DNA of 35,297 bases from Dyella solisilvae (GCF_003351225.1 NZ_QQSY01000002.1:310367-345663), one strand, 5' to 3'. Positions 1-8,946 are shown, counted from the first letter of the stretch. Numbers and translations are program-made. The notes: generated by a model not told the origin, from the sequence alone.

Positions 1-741
1 CAGCCGCCCGCCGCATCGACGGCCGCCGCGCCAGCCTCCGCCTCCACCGCCGCTCCGGCCGCCGCCAGCACCGCTGCCGCGGCGCCGGCCAAGCCCGACC
101 CGGCGCCGGCCACCCCGTTCGTCGACGACGGCAAGTGGGTCGAAGGCAAGCACTACACCCGCATCGAGCCGGTCCAGCCCAAGCTCACCAACACCGACAA
201 GGTGGAAGTGGTCGAGGTGTTCTCCTACGGTTGCCCGGCCTGCAACCAGTTCCATCCGACCATGAACAAGCTGGTGCAGGAACTGCCGGCCAACGCCGTG
301 GTGGCCTACCTGCCGGCGTCCTTCATGCCGCAGGAGAACTGGCCGATGCTGCAGCGCGCCTACCTCACTGCGCTGGCGCTGGGCGTGGCCGACAAGGCCA
401 ATGACGCGATGTACGACGCCGTGTGGAAGACCCAGGAACTGAGCGCCATGCAGGGCGCTGGCCTCAAGCCGGCCTCGGCGCTGCCCACGATCGACGATGC
501 CGCCAAGGTGTACGCCAAGTTCGGCGCCGATCCGAAGGAATTCTCGGCCGTCGCCAACTCGTTCACCATCAACACCAAGGTCAAGCGCGCCGATGAGCTG
601 GTGAAGGCCTACGGCGTCGAAGAAACCCCGACCATCGTGGTGGACGGCAAGTACCGCCTCACTCCGCGCTCGGCCGGCGGCTACGAGCAGGCGATTGAAC
701 TGGCCAAGTGGCTGGTGTCCAAGGAAGCGGCCGGCAAGTAA
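1..741 (+). CDS. Thiol:disulfide interchange protein DsbA/DsbL family, 5' partial
   Basis: Periplasmic dithiol oxidase that should introduce disulfide bonds into exported proteins. The reading frame is open from base 1, so the N-terminus and signal peptide lie outside the window. The first 40 or so visible residues are a low-complexity Ala/Pro/Ser stretch, probably a linker after the signal or membrane anchor. A thioredoxin-like fold follows: the beta-strand EVVEVFSYGC leads into a C-P-A-C active site (codons from 232), and the cis-proline loop is E-E-T-P-T near base 625. The family's usual redox motif is C-P-H-C, so the Ala at the third position is unusual and should alter the redox potential. 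It stops at TAA 739-741; a second DsbA paralogue begins 46 nt later on the same strand, so the two are probably co-transcribed. Family call is firm; the individual substrate role is unknown. Confidence 0.9.
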   Translation, partial: QPPAASTAAAPASASTAAPAAASTAAAAPAKPDPAPATPFVDDGKWVEGKHYTRIEPVQPKLTNTDKVEVVEVFSYGCPACNQFHPTMNKLVQELPANAVVAYLPASFMPQENWPMLQRAYLTALALGVADKANDAMYDAVWKTQELSAMQGAGLKPASALPTIDDAAKVYAKFGADPKEFSAVANSFTINTKVKRADELVKAYGVEETPTIVVDGKYRLTPRSAGGYEQAIELAKWLVSKEAAGK

Positions 742-787
742 GCCGCCCCACCGACCCACCACCACCTTAGCCCAGGAAAAAAGATCC

Positions 788-1438
788 ATGTTCAAGCGTT
801 TCGCGCGTTTCCGCGTCGCCAGCCTGCTGGCTGGCCTGCTGCTGGCCACGGCGTGCACCGCCGGCTCCAACGAGCCGGCCCCGTACACCGAAGGCACGGA
901 GTACGCGACCATCGCCGGCCCTGCTCATCGCTACAGCGACGAGGGCAAGGTCGAGGTGGTCGAGGTGTTCTCCTACGGCTGCATCCACTGCGCGCATTTC
1001 GCGCCGATCGCCGACCAGATGCGCAAGCAGCTGCCGCCGGGCGTGGTGTTCAAGCTGATGCCGGCCGCCTTCAACGACGAGTGGGTGCCGTATGCGCGCG
1101 CCTACTACGCCGCCAAGAAGCTGGGCGTGGTCGACCAGACCCACCTCGAGCTGTTCAAGGCCAAGTTCGACGAGCACTACCCGATCTCCACCCTGGACGA
1201 GCTGGCCGACTTCTACGCCAGCCATGGCGTGAAGCGCGACGACTTCATGCGCATCGCCAGCTCCGACGAGGTCACCGCGCAGATCCGCAAGGACGCCGCC
1301 CTGATCCAGCAGTGGCAGGTGGACGGCACGCCGACCATCGTGGTCAACGGCAAGTACCGCAGCGCCAACATCAAGACGCTCGACCAGCTGTCGGCCCTGA
1401 CCCAGTGGCTGGCCAAGCGCGAGCTCGCCGGCAAGTAA
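788..1438 (+). CDS. Thiol:disulfide interchange protein DsbA/DsbL family (second copy)
   Basis: 216-residue periplasmic oxidoreductase, close to the usual DsbA length. The start at 788 is preceded by a purine-rich AGGAAAAAAG stretch. Residues 1-25 form a signal sequence (Arg/Lys-rich start, hydrophobic core, then L-A-T-A-C). The Cys could be lipidated, but position -3 is Ala, so the lipobox is weak. The thioredoxin fold has the active site C-I-H-C after EVFSYG and a cis-Pro loop D-G-T-P-T. The sequence around the active site is nearly the same as in the preceding gene, so the pair arose by tandem duplication. Tandem DsbA/DsbL genes are common in Xanthomonadales. C-I-H-C instead of C-P-H-C suggests a partner or potential different from the first copy (inference). 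Confidence 0.92.
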   Translation: MFKRFARFRVASLLAGLLLATACTAGSNEPAPYTEGTEYATIAGPAHRYSDEGKVEVVEVFSYGCIHCAHFAPIADQMRKQLPPGVVFKLMPAAFNDEWVPYARAYYAAKKLGVVDQTHLELFKAKFDEHYPISTLDELADFYASHGVKRDDFMRIASSDEVTAQIRKDAALIQQWQVDGTPTIVVNGKYRSANIKTLDQLSALTQWLAKRELAGK

Positions 1439-1557
1439 ATCTCTCCGGGGCCTTCGCCAGGGACTTCCCCGGCGTTCACGCCTGAACGGGCATGCTTGTG
1501 GGCCGAACCGCCGCCGCGATGGCGGCGGTCACCCTCTACGACTATCCTGCCCGCCCG

Positions 1558-2367
1558 ATGAACCGTGCGCCCCAGCCTAGCCCCGCTGTCCCCGAGCGCC
1601 GCCTGCGGCTGTTGAGCTGCAACATCCTGGCCGGCGCCAGCGTGCAGCGCTACAGCGAATACGTCACCCGCAGCCTCAATGCGGTGCTGCCCGGCCGCAG
1701 CAAGCTGGACAACCTCGACCGCCTGGCCGAGGTATTGCCACAGTTCGACGTGATCGGCCTGCAGGAGGCCGACGCCGGCAGTCTGCGCTCGGGTTTCCTC
1801 AACCAGACCCGCTACCTGGCCGAAGCGGCCGGCATGCCGTTCTGGAGCCACCAGCCGAACCGGGCGATGGCCCGGCTGGCGCACTCAGCCAACGGCCTGA
1901 TCAGCCGGCTGGAACCGACCAGCGTGCTGGACTACCCGCTGCCCAGCCGCATTCCCGGTCGCGGCGCGTTGCTGGCGCGCTTCGGCGCGGAGAAGGATGC
2001 GCTGGCGGTGATGATCGCCCACCTTTCGCTGAGCGCGCCGGCGCGCGCCAAGCAGCTGGGGCTGATCGCCGAGGTGCTGCAGGATTACCCGAACGCCGTG
2101 CTGATGGGCGACCTCAACACCGAACTGCGCAGCGCCGAGATGCGCCACTTGTTCGCCAAGTCGCCGCTGGTGCCGCCAGCCCAGGCCACGCTCACCTTCC
2201 CCAGTTGGAAGCCCCGCCGCGCGCTGGACCACATCCTCACCTCCGAAGCGATTCAGCTCGACAAGGTGTGGGCGTTGCCGCAGGCTTTCTCCGATCACCT
2301 GCCGCTGGCCGCCGAAATCCGACTGCCCGGCCACCTCGCCCCACGCCCCCACCGATTGCGCCGATGA
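1558..2367 (+). CDS. Endonuclease/exonuclease/phosphatase (EEP) family protein
   Basis: 269-residue Mg2+-dependent phosphoesterase-fold protein. EEP motifs appear in order: S-C-N-I-L near the N-terminus, the metal-binding Glu in G-L-Q-E-A-D, G-D-L-N-T-E, R-A-L-D-H-I, and the C-terminal S-D-H-L-P-L. The substrate cannot be read from sequence: family members cut DNA, phospholipids or inositol phosphates. There is no signal peptide. I chose the ATG at 1558 over 1492 because conservation-like sequence starts after it and a TATCCT hexamer lies 9 nt upstream, compatible with a leaderless message; there is no Shine-Dalgarno sequence. The stop overlaps the ATG of the next gene (ATGA at 2364-2367), so the two are translationally coupled. 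Confidence 0.85.
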   Translation: MNRAPQPSPAVPERRLRLLSCNILAGASVQRYSEYVTRSLNAVLPGRSKLDNLDRLAEVLPQFDVIGLQEADAGSLRSGFLNQTRYLAEAAGMPFWSHQPNRAMARLAHSANGLISRLEPTSVLDYPLPSRIPGRGALLARFGAEKDALAVMIAHLSLSAPARAKQLGLIAEVLQDYPNAVLMGDLNTELRSAEMRHLFAKSPLVPPAQATLTFPSWKPRRALDHILTSEAIQLDKVWALPQAFSDHLPLAAEIRLPGHLAPRPHRLRR

Positions 2368-2798
2368 AGCGAACACTCACCCTGGTCCTGCCCTGGCTGC
2401 TCGCGCTGGCCGTCGGCGCCGCCGCGATGGCGCTGCGCTACGGTCTGGTCGAATCCCCCGATGTCGCGCGCGCCTGCGAGACCAGCCACGCGCTGGCCTG
2501 CCAGCTGCGCCACCTCACCGTGCTGGGCTTCATCACCGGCAACATCTTCGGCTGGCCGATCGGCATCTTCGGCTGGATCGCCCTCGCCGCCACCGTACTG
2601 GCGCTGGTGTGGCAAAAGCTGCCGCTGGCCTGGCTGGCCACGGCGACCGGCTTGTTCGCCGTGGTGCTGTATTGCTTCGTGCCCGGCGCCCTGGCCCTAC
2701 TGGTAGGCAGCCTGCGCCTGGTACGCCTGCAGGCGGGCGGCGCGGCGCCAGGCGATCAGCACCGACCCACTGAGCGCCAGGTTTACGCCCAGCCATAG
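2364..2798 (+). CDS. Small integral membrane protein, unknown function
   Basis: 144 residues. The start ATG overlaps the TGA of the EEP gene (ATGA), a typical coupled operon junction. Hydrophobic stretches at about residues 5-27, 52-78, 84-103 and a shorter final one suggest three to four membrane segments; a periplasmic or cytoplasmic loop between the first two contains two Cys residues (near E-T-S and A-C-Q). I do not recognise the family. The last ~100 nt run antisense through the 3' end of the GH17 gene, and the final ~30 residues are hydrophilic and of low complexity, so the natural stop may have been lost and the tail extended. The coding call rests on the coupled start and the strong hydrophobic pattern. 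Confidence 0.72.
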   Translation: MKRTLTLVLPWLLALAVGAAAMALRYGLVESPDVARACETSHALACQLRHLTVLGFITGNIFGWPIGIFGWIALAATVLALVWQKLPLAWLATATGLFAVVLYCFVPGALALLVGSLRLVRLQAGGAAPGDQHRPTERQVYAQP

Positions 2799-4316
2799 CC
2801 AGGCCGGCGGGCTGAGCCCGACATCCTGCGCCACCACCACCGCCGCCAGCAGCGGCAGCAGGCAGGCCATGAAACGCTGCTCCACCGACGGCATCGCGAC
2901 GCGGTCCGTGTCGAGCAGCGCCACCAGCAGGTAGCCGGCTGCCGGCAGCCAGAACAGCCCCAACGGGAAGTCGCGGTAGCGGCCGTCGAACACCAGCAGC
3001 AGTCCGTAGAAGGTCAACGCGAACAGCCAGGCGAAGTGCACCCGGCGATCGGGCGCATGCGTGGAAGGCGCCCCACCGAGCCGCGCGGCGATCCAGCGCG
3101 CCAGCGCGATCGCGGTGCCTAGCGCCAGCAGGCACATGACGCCGGCGAACACCCATTCGAGCTGGTTGCGGCTGGCGTACCACATCTGGCGGAACTGCCA
3201 GGCCAGCGCGGCGCCGCTGGCAAAGCCGGCCAGCAGCAGGGTGACGCGGCTGCGCACGCCACGCCATTCGGCGCGCCACCACGCCGCCAGCAGGAACAGC
3301 ACGGCGCCAGCGGCGCCCGCCCACCAGCCCAGGAGCCAGCGCGGCTCCTCGACCACCGGGCCCTGCATCGAGAATTTCGGGTGCGCGTTGACGTCGAAGA
3401 TGCCCCAGTAACCGCCCACCGTGCCTTCCTGCTCGCGTTTCCACGGTTGGTCGAAGGCTTCGATCACGTTGTAGGGCATGTCCACGCTGCCGGCGTAACG
3501 AAGGAATTCGCGCAGGTAACGGGCCTCGTTCACCAGGCTGGCCGCCGCGGCGCGACGCTGCTTGCCGTGGCTGGGCCAGCCGGTCTCGCCGATCATCACC
3601 GAGCGGCCGGGGAACTGCGTCTTCATGCGCCCGTACACCTCGGCCACGTGCTTGAGCGCGTCCTTCGGCTCGACCGGCTCGTCTTCCCAGTACGGCAGGA
3701 TGTGGATGGTGATGTAGTCCACCACGTCCGCCATCTGCGGGTAGTGCAGCCAGAACTCCCACACGTCGGCGTAAGTGACCGGCACGTGCGTGTCGTGGAT
3801 GGCGTTGCGCACCTGGGTGATGTAGCCGGCCAACGCTGTGGGAGACTGCTCGCCGCGCAGCAGCACCTCGTTGCCGACGATCACGCCGCGCAGCACTTCC
3901 GGATACGCCTTGGCGGTGGCGATGCCCATCTGCACCTCGCGCTGGTTGGCCACCGGATCACGACCGATCCACACGCCCATCAGCACCTTCATGCCGTAGC
4001 GTTGGGCGATGGATGGCACCGCGCTGAGGCCGAAGCCCTGGGAATAGGTGCGCACGCAATCGAAGCGCTCGGACAGCGCGCGAAGGTCGGCGTCGATCTG
4101 CGCCGGACTGACGAAGGCGTGCGGATCGAGCGGCGTCTGGCCCGGGCGGTAAAACGGCGCATAGGACACGCACGCGATATGCGCGGTCGGCGTGTCGGCC
4201 AGCGGCACCGGACGACCGATCTGCCACCACCAGTACGCGCCCGACATGGCGGCGACAACAAGGATCAACCACGCGATCGGTGCGACGCGGGACAATGGCG
4301 AGGACGATGGCGACAT
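2697..4316 (-). CDS. Membrane-anchored GH17 family beta-1,3-glucanase-like protein
   Basis: 539 residues. An N-terminal membrane anchor (about 13-31) is followed by a glycoside hydrolase family 17 domain (about 45-325) and then a C-terminal region with six to eight hydrophobic segments (about 328-530). In the GH17 domain the acid/base Glu is seen in I-V-G-N-E (E150) and the nucleophile in I-G-E-T-G-W-P-S (E244), both intact. GH17 enzymes hydrolyse or rearrange beta-1,3-glucans; bacterial membrane-bound relatives often act as branching or transglycosylating enzymes in periplasmic or exported glucan synthesis. No glucan synthase is next to it, so its partner is elsewhere. The gene is monocistronic, facing the EEP/membrane-protein pair and overlapping the latter by 102 nt. 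The link to a beta-glucan is family knowledge; the direction of the reaction is not known. Confidence 0.88.
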   Translation of the reverse strand: MSPSSSPLSRVAPIAWLILVVAAMSGAYWWWQIGRPVPLADTPTAHIACVSYAPFYRPGQTPLDPHAFVSPAQIDADLRALSERFDCVRTYSQGFGLSAVPSIAQRYGMKVLMGVWIGRDPVANQREVQMGIATAKAYPEVLRGVIVGNEVLLRGEQSPTALAGYITQVRNAIHDTHVPVTYADVWEFWLHYPQMADVVDYITIHILPYWEDEPVEPKDALKHVAEVYGRMKTQFPGRSVMIGETGWPSHGKQRRAAAASLVNEARYLREFLRYAGSVDMPYNVIEAFDQPWKREQEGTVGGYWGIFDVNAHPKFSMQGPVVEEPRWLLGWWAGAAGAVLFLLAAWWRAEWRGVRSRVTLLLAGFASGAALAWQFRQMWYASRNQLEWVFAGVMCLLALGTAIALARWIAARLGGAPSTHAPDRRVHFAWLFALTFYGLLLVFDGRYRDFPLGLFWLPAAGYLLVALLDTDRVAMPSVEQRFMACLLPLLAAVVVAQDVGLSPPAWLWLGVNLALSGSVLIAWRRAARLQAYQAQAAYQ

Positions 4317-4502
4317 GCGCTTCCTGGGGACGCGCCGAACGTGGCGCCTCGTGGACGGAAGATTCTATCAGGCCGCTTCGACCGCGCTGTTTCACGTCAC
4401 GCTCAGCGGCCATTGGCCATGCTGCCGTGCCCCGCGCAGCGCGCCGCCTTTCCCGCGGAGTCCGCGAAGTACACTGCGGCGGGCACGATAGAAGGAGTGG
4501 TC

Positions 4503-6572
4503 ATGTCCCTGCACGCACCGCGGCGCTTCGCCCGACGCCTGCTCATCGCGATGGTCGGCCTGTGGCTGGCTGGCGCCGCCGCAGCCGAGCCGAGCCAGGC
4601 GCAACGCGCGGCCTTCAAGCAGGCCTACGCCGCGGCGCAACAGGGCGGTGACGGTTGGCGCAGCCTGGCCGGCAACCTGCAGGACTATCCGCTCTATCCG
4701 TACCTGGAAGCGGCCGCGCTGACCCATGACATTCGCCAGATCGACCGCGCTCGCGTGGAGGATTACCTCAAGCGCAACCCCGGCCTGATCCCGGCGAACG
4801 ACCTGCGCCGCGACTTCCTCACCGAGCTGGCGCGGCGGCAGGACTGGGACAATTTCCTGGCGATGTACCAGCCGGGCCTCGGCGACGCACTCGCCTGCAG
4901 CGCGTTGCAGGCACAACTGTCGCGCGGCGCCACGCTGGATTTCAACCGCGACCTGGCCGCACTGTGGGCCAAGCCCAAGCTGCCCGGCGCCTGCGATCCG
5001 GTACTCGCCGCTGCGCATGACCAGGGCCTGCTCACGACGCAACGGCTGTGGGACCGCATCGACGCGGCGGCCGACGCCAACCAGCCCGGCACGATCGCAT
5101 CGATCGCCGGATGGCTGCCGCCCGACCAGGCGACATCGGCACAGCGCATCGCCAGTGCGTTGCGCGACCCCAGCGCCACGATCGCCGCTGCGGGGCAATG
5201 GCCCGACGCGCCGCGCGAACGCCAGGCCGCCATGCTCGCGCTGGAGCGCCTGGCGCGGCGCCAATCCGTCACCGCCGACGCCGCCTGGCAGAAGTTGCAG
5301 GATCACTTCAGCTTTTCACCGGAGCAACGCAACCGCGTGCTCTATGCGATCGCCCTGTTCCACGCCACCGACTACGACGAGGGCGCCATCGCACGCCTGA
5401 TCGCGCTGCCCGCCTCGGTGCAGACCGACGTGAGCCGTGAGTGGCGCGTGCGCGCCGCGCTGGCGCAGCTCGACTGGAAGGCGGTGCTCGCCGCCATCGA
5501 CGCGATGCCGCCGACGCAGCAGCAGGACGGCGAGTGGCGCTGGTTCCGCGCCCGCGCCCTGAACGAACTGGGCCGCGATGCCGAGGCGCAGCGCGTGCTT
5601 GCCTCGCTGGCGCAGGAGTCCAGCTTCTTCGGCTTCCTCGCCGCCGACAAGCTCAATCTCCCTTATGGCATCTGCCCGCTGCCGTTCCATGCCGACCCGC
5701 AACGCGAGCAGACCCTGCTGGCCAATCGTGGCCTGCAGCGCGCCTTCGAATGGTTCGCGGTGGACATGCCACGGCAGGCGCGTCGCGAATGGGCGGCCGC
5801 GCTGGACGGCGCCGATCCGGAGACGCTCAAGCAGGCCGTCGCCATCGCCACCCGTCAGGGCTGGTACGACCGCGCCGTGTTCACTTTCAACACCGGCGAC
5901 GCACTGCGCTTCTACGAGCAGCGCTTCCCGCTGGTCAGCCAGGACGGCGTGGTCAGGCAGGCGGAAGAAGCCGGGATCGATCCCTCCTGGGCCTACGCGA
6001 TCCTTCGCGCGGAAAGCGCATGGATGACCGATGCCCGTTCGGGGGCGGACGCGCGCGGCCTGATGCAGCTCCTGCCGGCCACTGCCGCGCTGGTGGCCAA
6101 GCGCAACGGCCTCGACTGGGGCGGTGGCGACACGCTGTTCGACCCGGTCGTCAACATCAAGCTGGGCACGCGCTACCTGGCGCAGATGGCGGAGCGCTTC
6201 AACGGCGCCCCCTGGTTGGCCAGCGCCGCCTACAACGCCGGCCCCGGCAAGGTGGACCAGTGGATGGAGGCGCGCGGCTCGCTGGCGCCGGATGTGTTCG
6301 TGGCGACCATCCCGTACAAGGAAACCCGAGAGTACGTGGCCCGCGTGATGTACTTCGCAGTGATCTACGACTGGCGCCAGCACGGCAATGCAGTCAGCAT
6401 GGCCCAGCGGCTCACCCCGATCGGCCAGGCGTATCGCCTGCCCGACGATCACAGTGAGCGCAGGCTGGTGAGCTGTCCGGTGGTGGCGCCGAGCGCCCCG
6501 ACTGAGGCAGCCACGGCGCCGCCGGCCAGCAACGTGGCAGCGCCGTCGACCACCTCCAACAATACGCATTGA
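4503..6572 (+). CDS. slt: Soluble lytic murein transglycosylase
   Basis: 689 residues, Slt70-like. It cleaves the MurNAc-GlcNAc bond of peptidoglycan with formation of 1,6-anhydro-MurNAc, in the periplasm. A signal peptide ends near A-G-A-A-A-A-E (residue 29). The middle is a long alpha-helical superhelical (U/L) domain. The catalytic SLT domain is C-terminal: I-L-R-A-E-S-A-W with the general acid E504, then G-L-M-Q-L-L-P-A-T-A, and A-A-Y-N-A-G-P-G. A Pro/Ala/Thr-rich tail follows. Start at 4503 is supported by GAAGGAG 5-11 nt before it. A TACACT hexamer at 4470-4475 is a possible -10. The stop overlaps a possible TTG start of the next gene, so they are probably one operon. Confidence 0.95.
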   Translation: MSLHAPRRFARRLLIAMVGLWLAGAAAAEPSQAQRAAFKQAYAAAQQGGDGWRSLAGNLQDYPLYPYLEAAALTHDIRQIDRARVEDYLKRNPGLIPANDLRRDFLTELARRQDWDNFLAMYQPGLGDALACSALQAQLSRGATLDFNRDLAALWAKPKLPGACDPVLAAAHDQGLLTTQRLWDRIDAAADANQPGTIASIAGWLPPDQATSAQRIASALRDPSATIAAAGQWPDAPRERQAAMLALERLARRQSVTADAAWQKLQDHFSFSPEQRNRVLYAIALFHATDYDEGAIARLIALPASVQTDVSREWRVRAALAQLDWKAVLAAIDAMPPTQQQDGEWRWFRARALNELGRDAEAQRVLASLAQESSFFGFLAADKLNLPYGICPLPFHADPQREQTLLANRGLQRAFEWFAVDMPRQARREWAAALDGADPETLKQAVAIATRQGWYDRAVFTFNTGDALRFYEQRFPLVSQDGVVRQAEEAGIDPSWAYAILRAESAWMTDARSGADARGLMQLLPATAALVAKRNGLDWGGGDTLFDPVVNIKLGTRYLAQMAERFNGAPWLASAAYNAGPGKVDQWMEARGSLAPDVFVATIPYKETREYVARVMYFAVIYDWRQHGNAVSMAQRLTPIGQAYRLPDDHSERRLVSCPVVAPSAPTEAATAPPASNVAAPSTTSNNTH

Positions 6573-6586
6573 CGCGGAGACGGCCC

Positions 6587-7531
6587 GTGATCCGGAGAGA
6601 ACAACGACTGGTGGTACTGGGTGGCAGCGGCTTCGTCGGCCGCCACCTGTTGCCACGTCTGGCGGCCGATGGTCACCGCATCCTGCTGTTGTCGCGCAAC
6701 CGCGAACTGCACCGAGAGCTCGGCGTGCTGCCGACGGTGCGGATCCGCAGCGCCGATGTCTATGACGCCAACGCGCTGCGCCGGCACTTCGAGGGCGCCG
6801 ACGCGGTGATCAACCTGGTTGGCATCCTCAATGCGAGCGGCCAGCAGACCTTCACCCATGCGCACGTGGAACTGACCCAGCGCGTGCTCGCCGCCTGCTT
6901 CGCCGCTGGCGTGGCGCACGTGCACCAGATGAGCGCGCTGAAGGCCGGACAGGGCCTGTCGCAATACCTCAAGACCAAGGGCGAGGCTGAAGCGCACGTG
7001 CGCAATTCCTCGCTGGACTGGACCATCTACCAGCCCAGCGTGATGTTCGGCGCGGATGGCGGCCTCGTCGACCGCTTCGCCAAGCTGTTGCGCCAGCTAC
7101 CGATGCTGCCGCTTGCACGCACTGCTTCGCGCATCGCGCCGACCTCGGTGGACGACGTTGCCGAAGCCATCGCGCGCTGCGTGGGCGATCCCGAATTGGG
7201 GCGCGACCGCAGCTTCGAGCTATACGGTCCCGAGGTGCTGACGCTGGGCGAGATCGTGCGACAGATCCGCGACACCGCCGGCTTGCGCACCTCCATCATG
7301 GCCCTGCCGGACAGCCTCGGCCAGCTGCAGGCGCAGGTGGCCCAGTGGCTGCCTGGCAAGCCGTTCTCGCCGGACAACTTCCGCACGCTGCGGACCGATT
7401 CGGTCGGCAAGGTGGATGGCTATGCGGCGCTGGGCATCGTGCCGCAATCGTTCACGGCGTCGTTGCCGACCCTGCTTGGTACGCCGCTGCGACAGCGCCG
7501 AATGGCCTCGGCACGCGCCAGCTGGCGTTGA
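6587..7531 (+). CDS. NAD(P)-binding protein, complex I NDUFA9-like / extended SDR family
   Basis: 314 residues from the GTG at 6587. The Rossmann fold begins at once: L-V-V-L-G-G-S-G-F-V-G-R-H (glycine-rich dinucleotide loop GGxGFxG). Later motifs are I-N-L-V-G-I-L-N, the M-S-A-L-K-A segment and a Y-L-K-T-K-G-E block, as in atypical extended SDRs related to the NDUFA9 subunit of mitochondrial complex I. The classical catalytic YxxxK is not clearly kept, so a structural or redox-sensing role is possible. The start is uncertain: TTG at 6569 overlaps the slt stop, but GTG 6587 has a CGGAG 8 nt upstream and sits at the fold start. The slt / NDUFA9-like / cca order is typical of Xanthomonadales. 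Confidence 0.86.
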   Translation: MIRREQRLVVLGGSGFVGRHLLPRLAADGHRILLLSRNRELHRELGVLPTVRIRSADVYDANALRRHFEGADAVINLVGILNASGQQTFTHAHVELTQRVLAACFAAGVAHVHQMSALKAGQGLSQYLKTKGEAEAHVRNSSLDWTIYQPSVMFGADGGLVDRFAKLLRQLPMLPLARTASRIAPTSVDDVAEAIARCVGDPELGRDRSFELYGPEVLTLGEIVRQIRDTAGLRTSIMALPDSLGQLQAQVAQWLPGKPFSPDNFRTLRTDSVGKVDGYAALGIVPQSFTASLPTLLGTPLRQRRMASARASWR

Positions 7532-7542
7532 GCACTGATCTT

Positions 7543-7565
7543 GTTGGAGCGCACGCTGTCCGCCA
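7543..7565 (+). repeat. Degenerate copy of a short hairpin repeat (TGTGGGAGCGCAC family)
   Basis: GTTGGAGCGCACGCTGTCC resembles the better copies at 16873-16898 and 17789-17813. It lies just after the NDUFA9-like gene. The other two copies form small hairpins; this one is eroded. Confidence 0.4.
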
Positions 7566-7623
7566 TTGCCCTGTGTGAGTGGTAATAGCGGATAACGCAC
7601 CGGGCGCCCTCCCACAGCAAGGC

Positions 7624-7650
7624 TTGGCGGCCGGCGGGCCGTGTCAGAAT
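7624..7650 (+). promoter_or_regulatory. Candidate promoter of cca, leaderless
   Basis: TTGGCG at 7624-7629 and CAGAAT at 7645-7650 with a 15 nt spacer. The predicted transcription start, about 7 nt after the -10, falls on the ATG of cca at 7657. No Shine-Dalgarno sequence is present. Confidence 0.45.
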
Positions 7651-7656
7651 CGCCCC

Positions 7657-8886
7657 ATGCGCATCTACCTCGTCGGCGGCGCCGTCCGCGACAAACTGCT
7701 CAGCCGTCCGGTCACCGACCACGACCATGTGGTCGTGGGTGCCCAGCCCGACGACCTGCTCGCCCTGGGCTATCGCCCGGTAGGCAAGGATTTCCCGGTG
7801 TTCCTGCACCCTCGGACGGGCGAGGAATACGCGCTGGCCCGCACCGAGCGCAAGCAAGGCCGTGGCTACCACGGCTTCGCCTTCCAGGCCGATCCATCGG
7901 TGACGCTGGAGCAGGACCTCGCCCGCCGCGACCTCACCATCAATGCGATGGCGCAGGGCGAGGACGGCAAGCTGGTCGATCCCTTCGACGGCGCGCGCGA
8001 TCTCGAGCGACGCCTGCTGCGCCACGTGTCGCCGGCTTTCGTCGAGGATCCTGTGCGCCTGCTGCGGGTGGCCCGCTTCGCGGCGCGCTTCGCGCCACTG
8101 GGCTTCACAGTCGCGCCAGAGACCATGGCGCTGATGCAGCAGATGGTGAGCAATGGCGAAGTCGACCACCTGGTGCCAGAACGCGTGTGGCAGGAGACGC
8201 GCCGTGCGTTAGCCGAGGCGCTGCCGTCCGCATTCCTGCGCGTGCTGCGCGAATCCGGCGCGCTGGCAGTGCTGTTTCCCGAGGTCGATGCGCTTTACGG
8301 CGTGCCCCAGCGCGCGGAATTCCATCCGGAAATCGACACCGGCGTGCACGTGGAGATGGTGCTCGACATGGCCGCACGCATCGCTCCGGGTAACGACGTC
8401 GTGGGCTTCTGCGCACTCACCCACGACCTCGGCAAGGCGCTGACCCCGGCCGACGTGCTGCCGCGCCACATCGGCCATGAGCATGCCGGCGTGGCTCCGC
8501 TGCAGCGCCTGGTGGCGCGCCTGAAGGTCCCGACGGAACATGCCGCACTGGCTGAGCAGGTATGCCGCGAGCATCTCAACGTGCACCGCGCGTTCGAACT
8601 CAAGCCGGCCACCGTGCTTCGCCTGTTGTCGTCGCTCGACGCTCTGCGGCGCCCCGAGCGCCTGGCCACTTTCCTGGCCGCCTGCGAAGCGGACAAACGG
8701 GGCCGGCTGGGGCATGAAGAAGACAGCTACCCCCAGGCCGCCTACCTGCAACAGGCTCGCGACGCCGCCGCCGCCGTCGACGCCGCCCCCTTCCTGGCGC
8801 AGGGCCTGACCGGACCGGCCATCGGCGAGGCGCTGGCAGCGGCGCGCGTGCAGGCGATTGCCTCCGTACGTGCTTCCGCCGCCTGA
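7657..8886 (+). CDS. cca: CCA tRNA nucleotidyltransferase (multifunctional, with HD domain)
   Basis: 409 residues, close to the 412 of the E. coli enzyme. It adds or repairs the 3'-CCA end of tRNAs. The N-terminal class II nucleotidyltransferase head starts [10 protein letters not shown], with the metal-binding pair D21 and D23 in V-T-D-H-D-H. The [10 protein letters not shown] motif and the basic tRNA-binding segment ([11 protein letters not shown]) follow. The C-terminal HD domain is present (A-L-T-H-D-L-G-K, with further His in I-G-H-E-H-A-G), as in gammaproteobacterial enzymes that also carry 2',3'-cyclic phosphodiesterase and phosphatase activity. The start at 7657 fits the family's N-terminus exactly and has no Shine-Dalgarno sequence, in keeping with a leaderless message. 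Confidence 0.97.
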   Translation: MRIYLVGGAVRDKLLSRPVTDHDHVVVGAQPDDLLALGYRPVGKDFPVFLHPRTGEEYALARTERKQGRGYHGFAFQADPSVTLEQDLARRDLTINAMAQGEDGKLVDPFDGARDLERRLLRHVSPAFVEDPVRLLRVARFAARFAPLGFTVAPETMALMQQMVSNGEVDHLVPERVWQETRRALAEALPSAFLRVLRESGALAVLFPEVDALYGVPQRAEFHPEIDTGVHVEMVLDMAARIAPGNDVVGFCALTHDLGKALTPADVLPRHIGHEHAGVAPLQRLVARLKVPTEHAALAEQVCREHLNVHRAFELKPATVLRLLSSLDALRRPERLATFLAACEADKRGRLGHEEDSYPQAAYLQQARDAAAAVDAAPFLAQGLTGPAIGEALAAARVQAIASVRASAA

Positions 8887-8946
8887 AGGGTGCGACATCC
8901 GGCCAGCCGCGGATTCGATAGCCGGGCGGCCGCCACGGAGGCGATC

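Noticed and set aside
3381-4502. Long upstream extension of the slt frame
   Set aside because: Antisense to the GH17 gene; the slt signal peptide and Shine-Dalgarno sequence begin at 4503.
5316-6656. Minus-strand ORF of 446 codons opposite slt
   Set aside because: Antisense to the catalytic domain of the lytic transglycosylase; no independent support.
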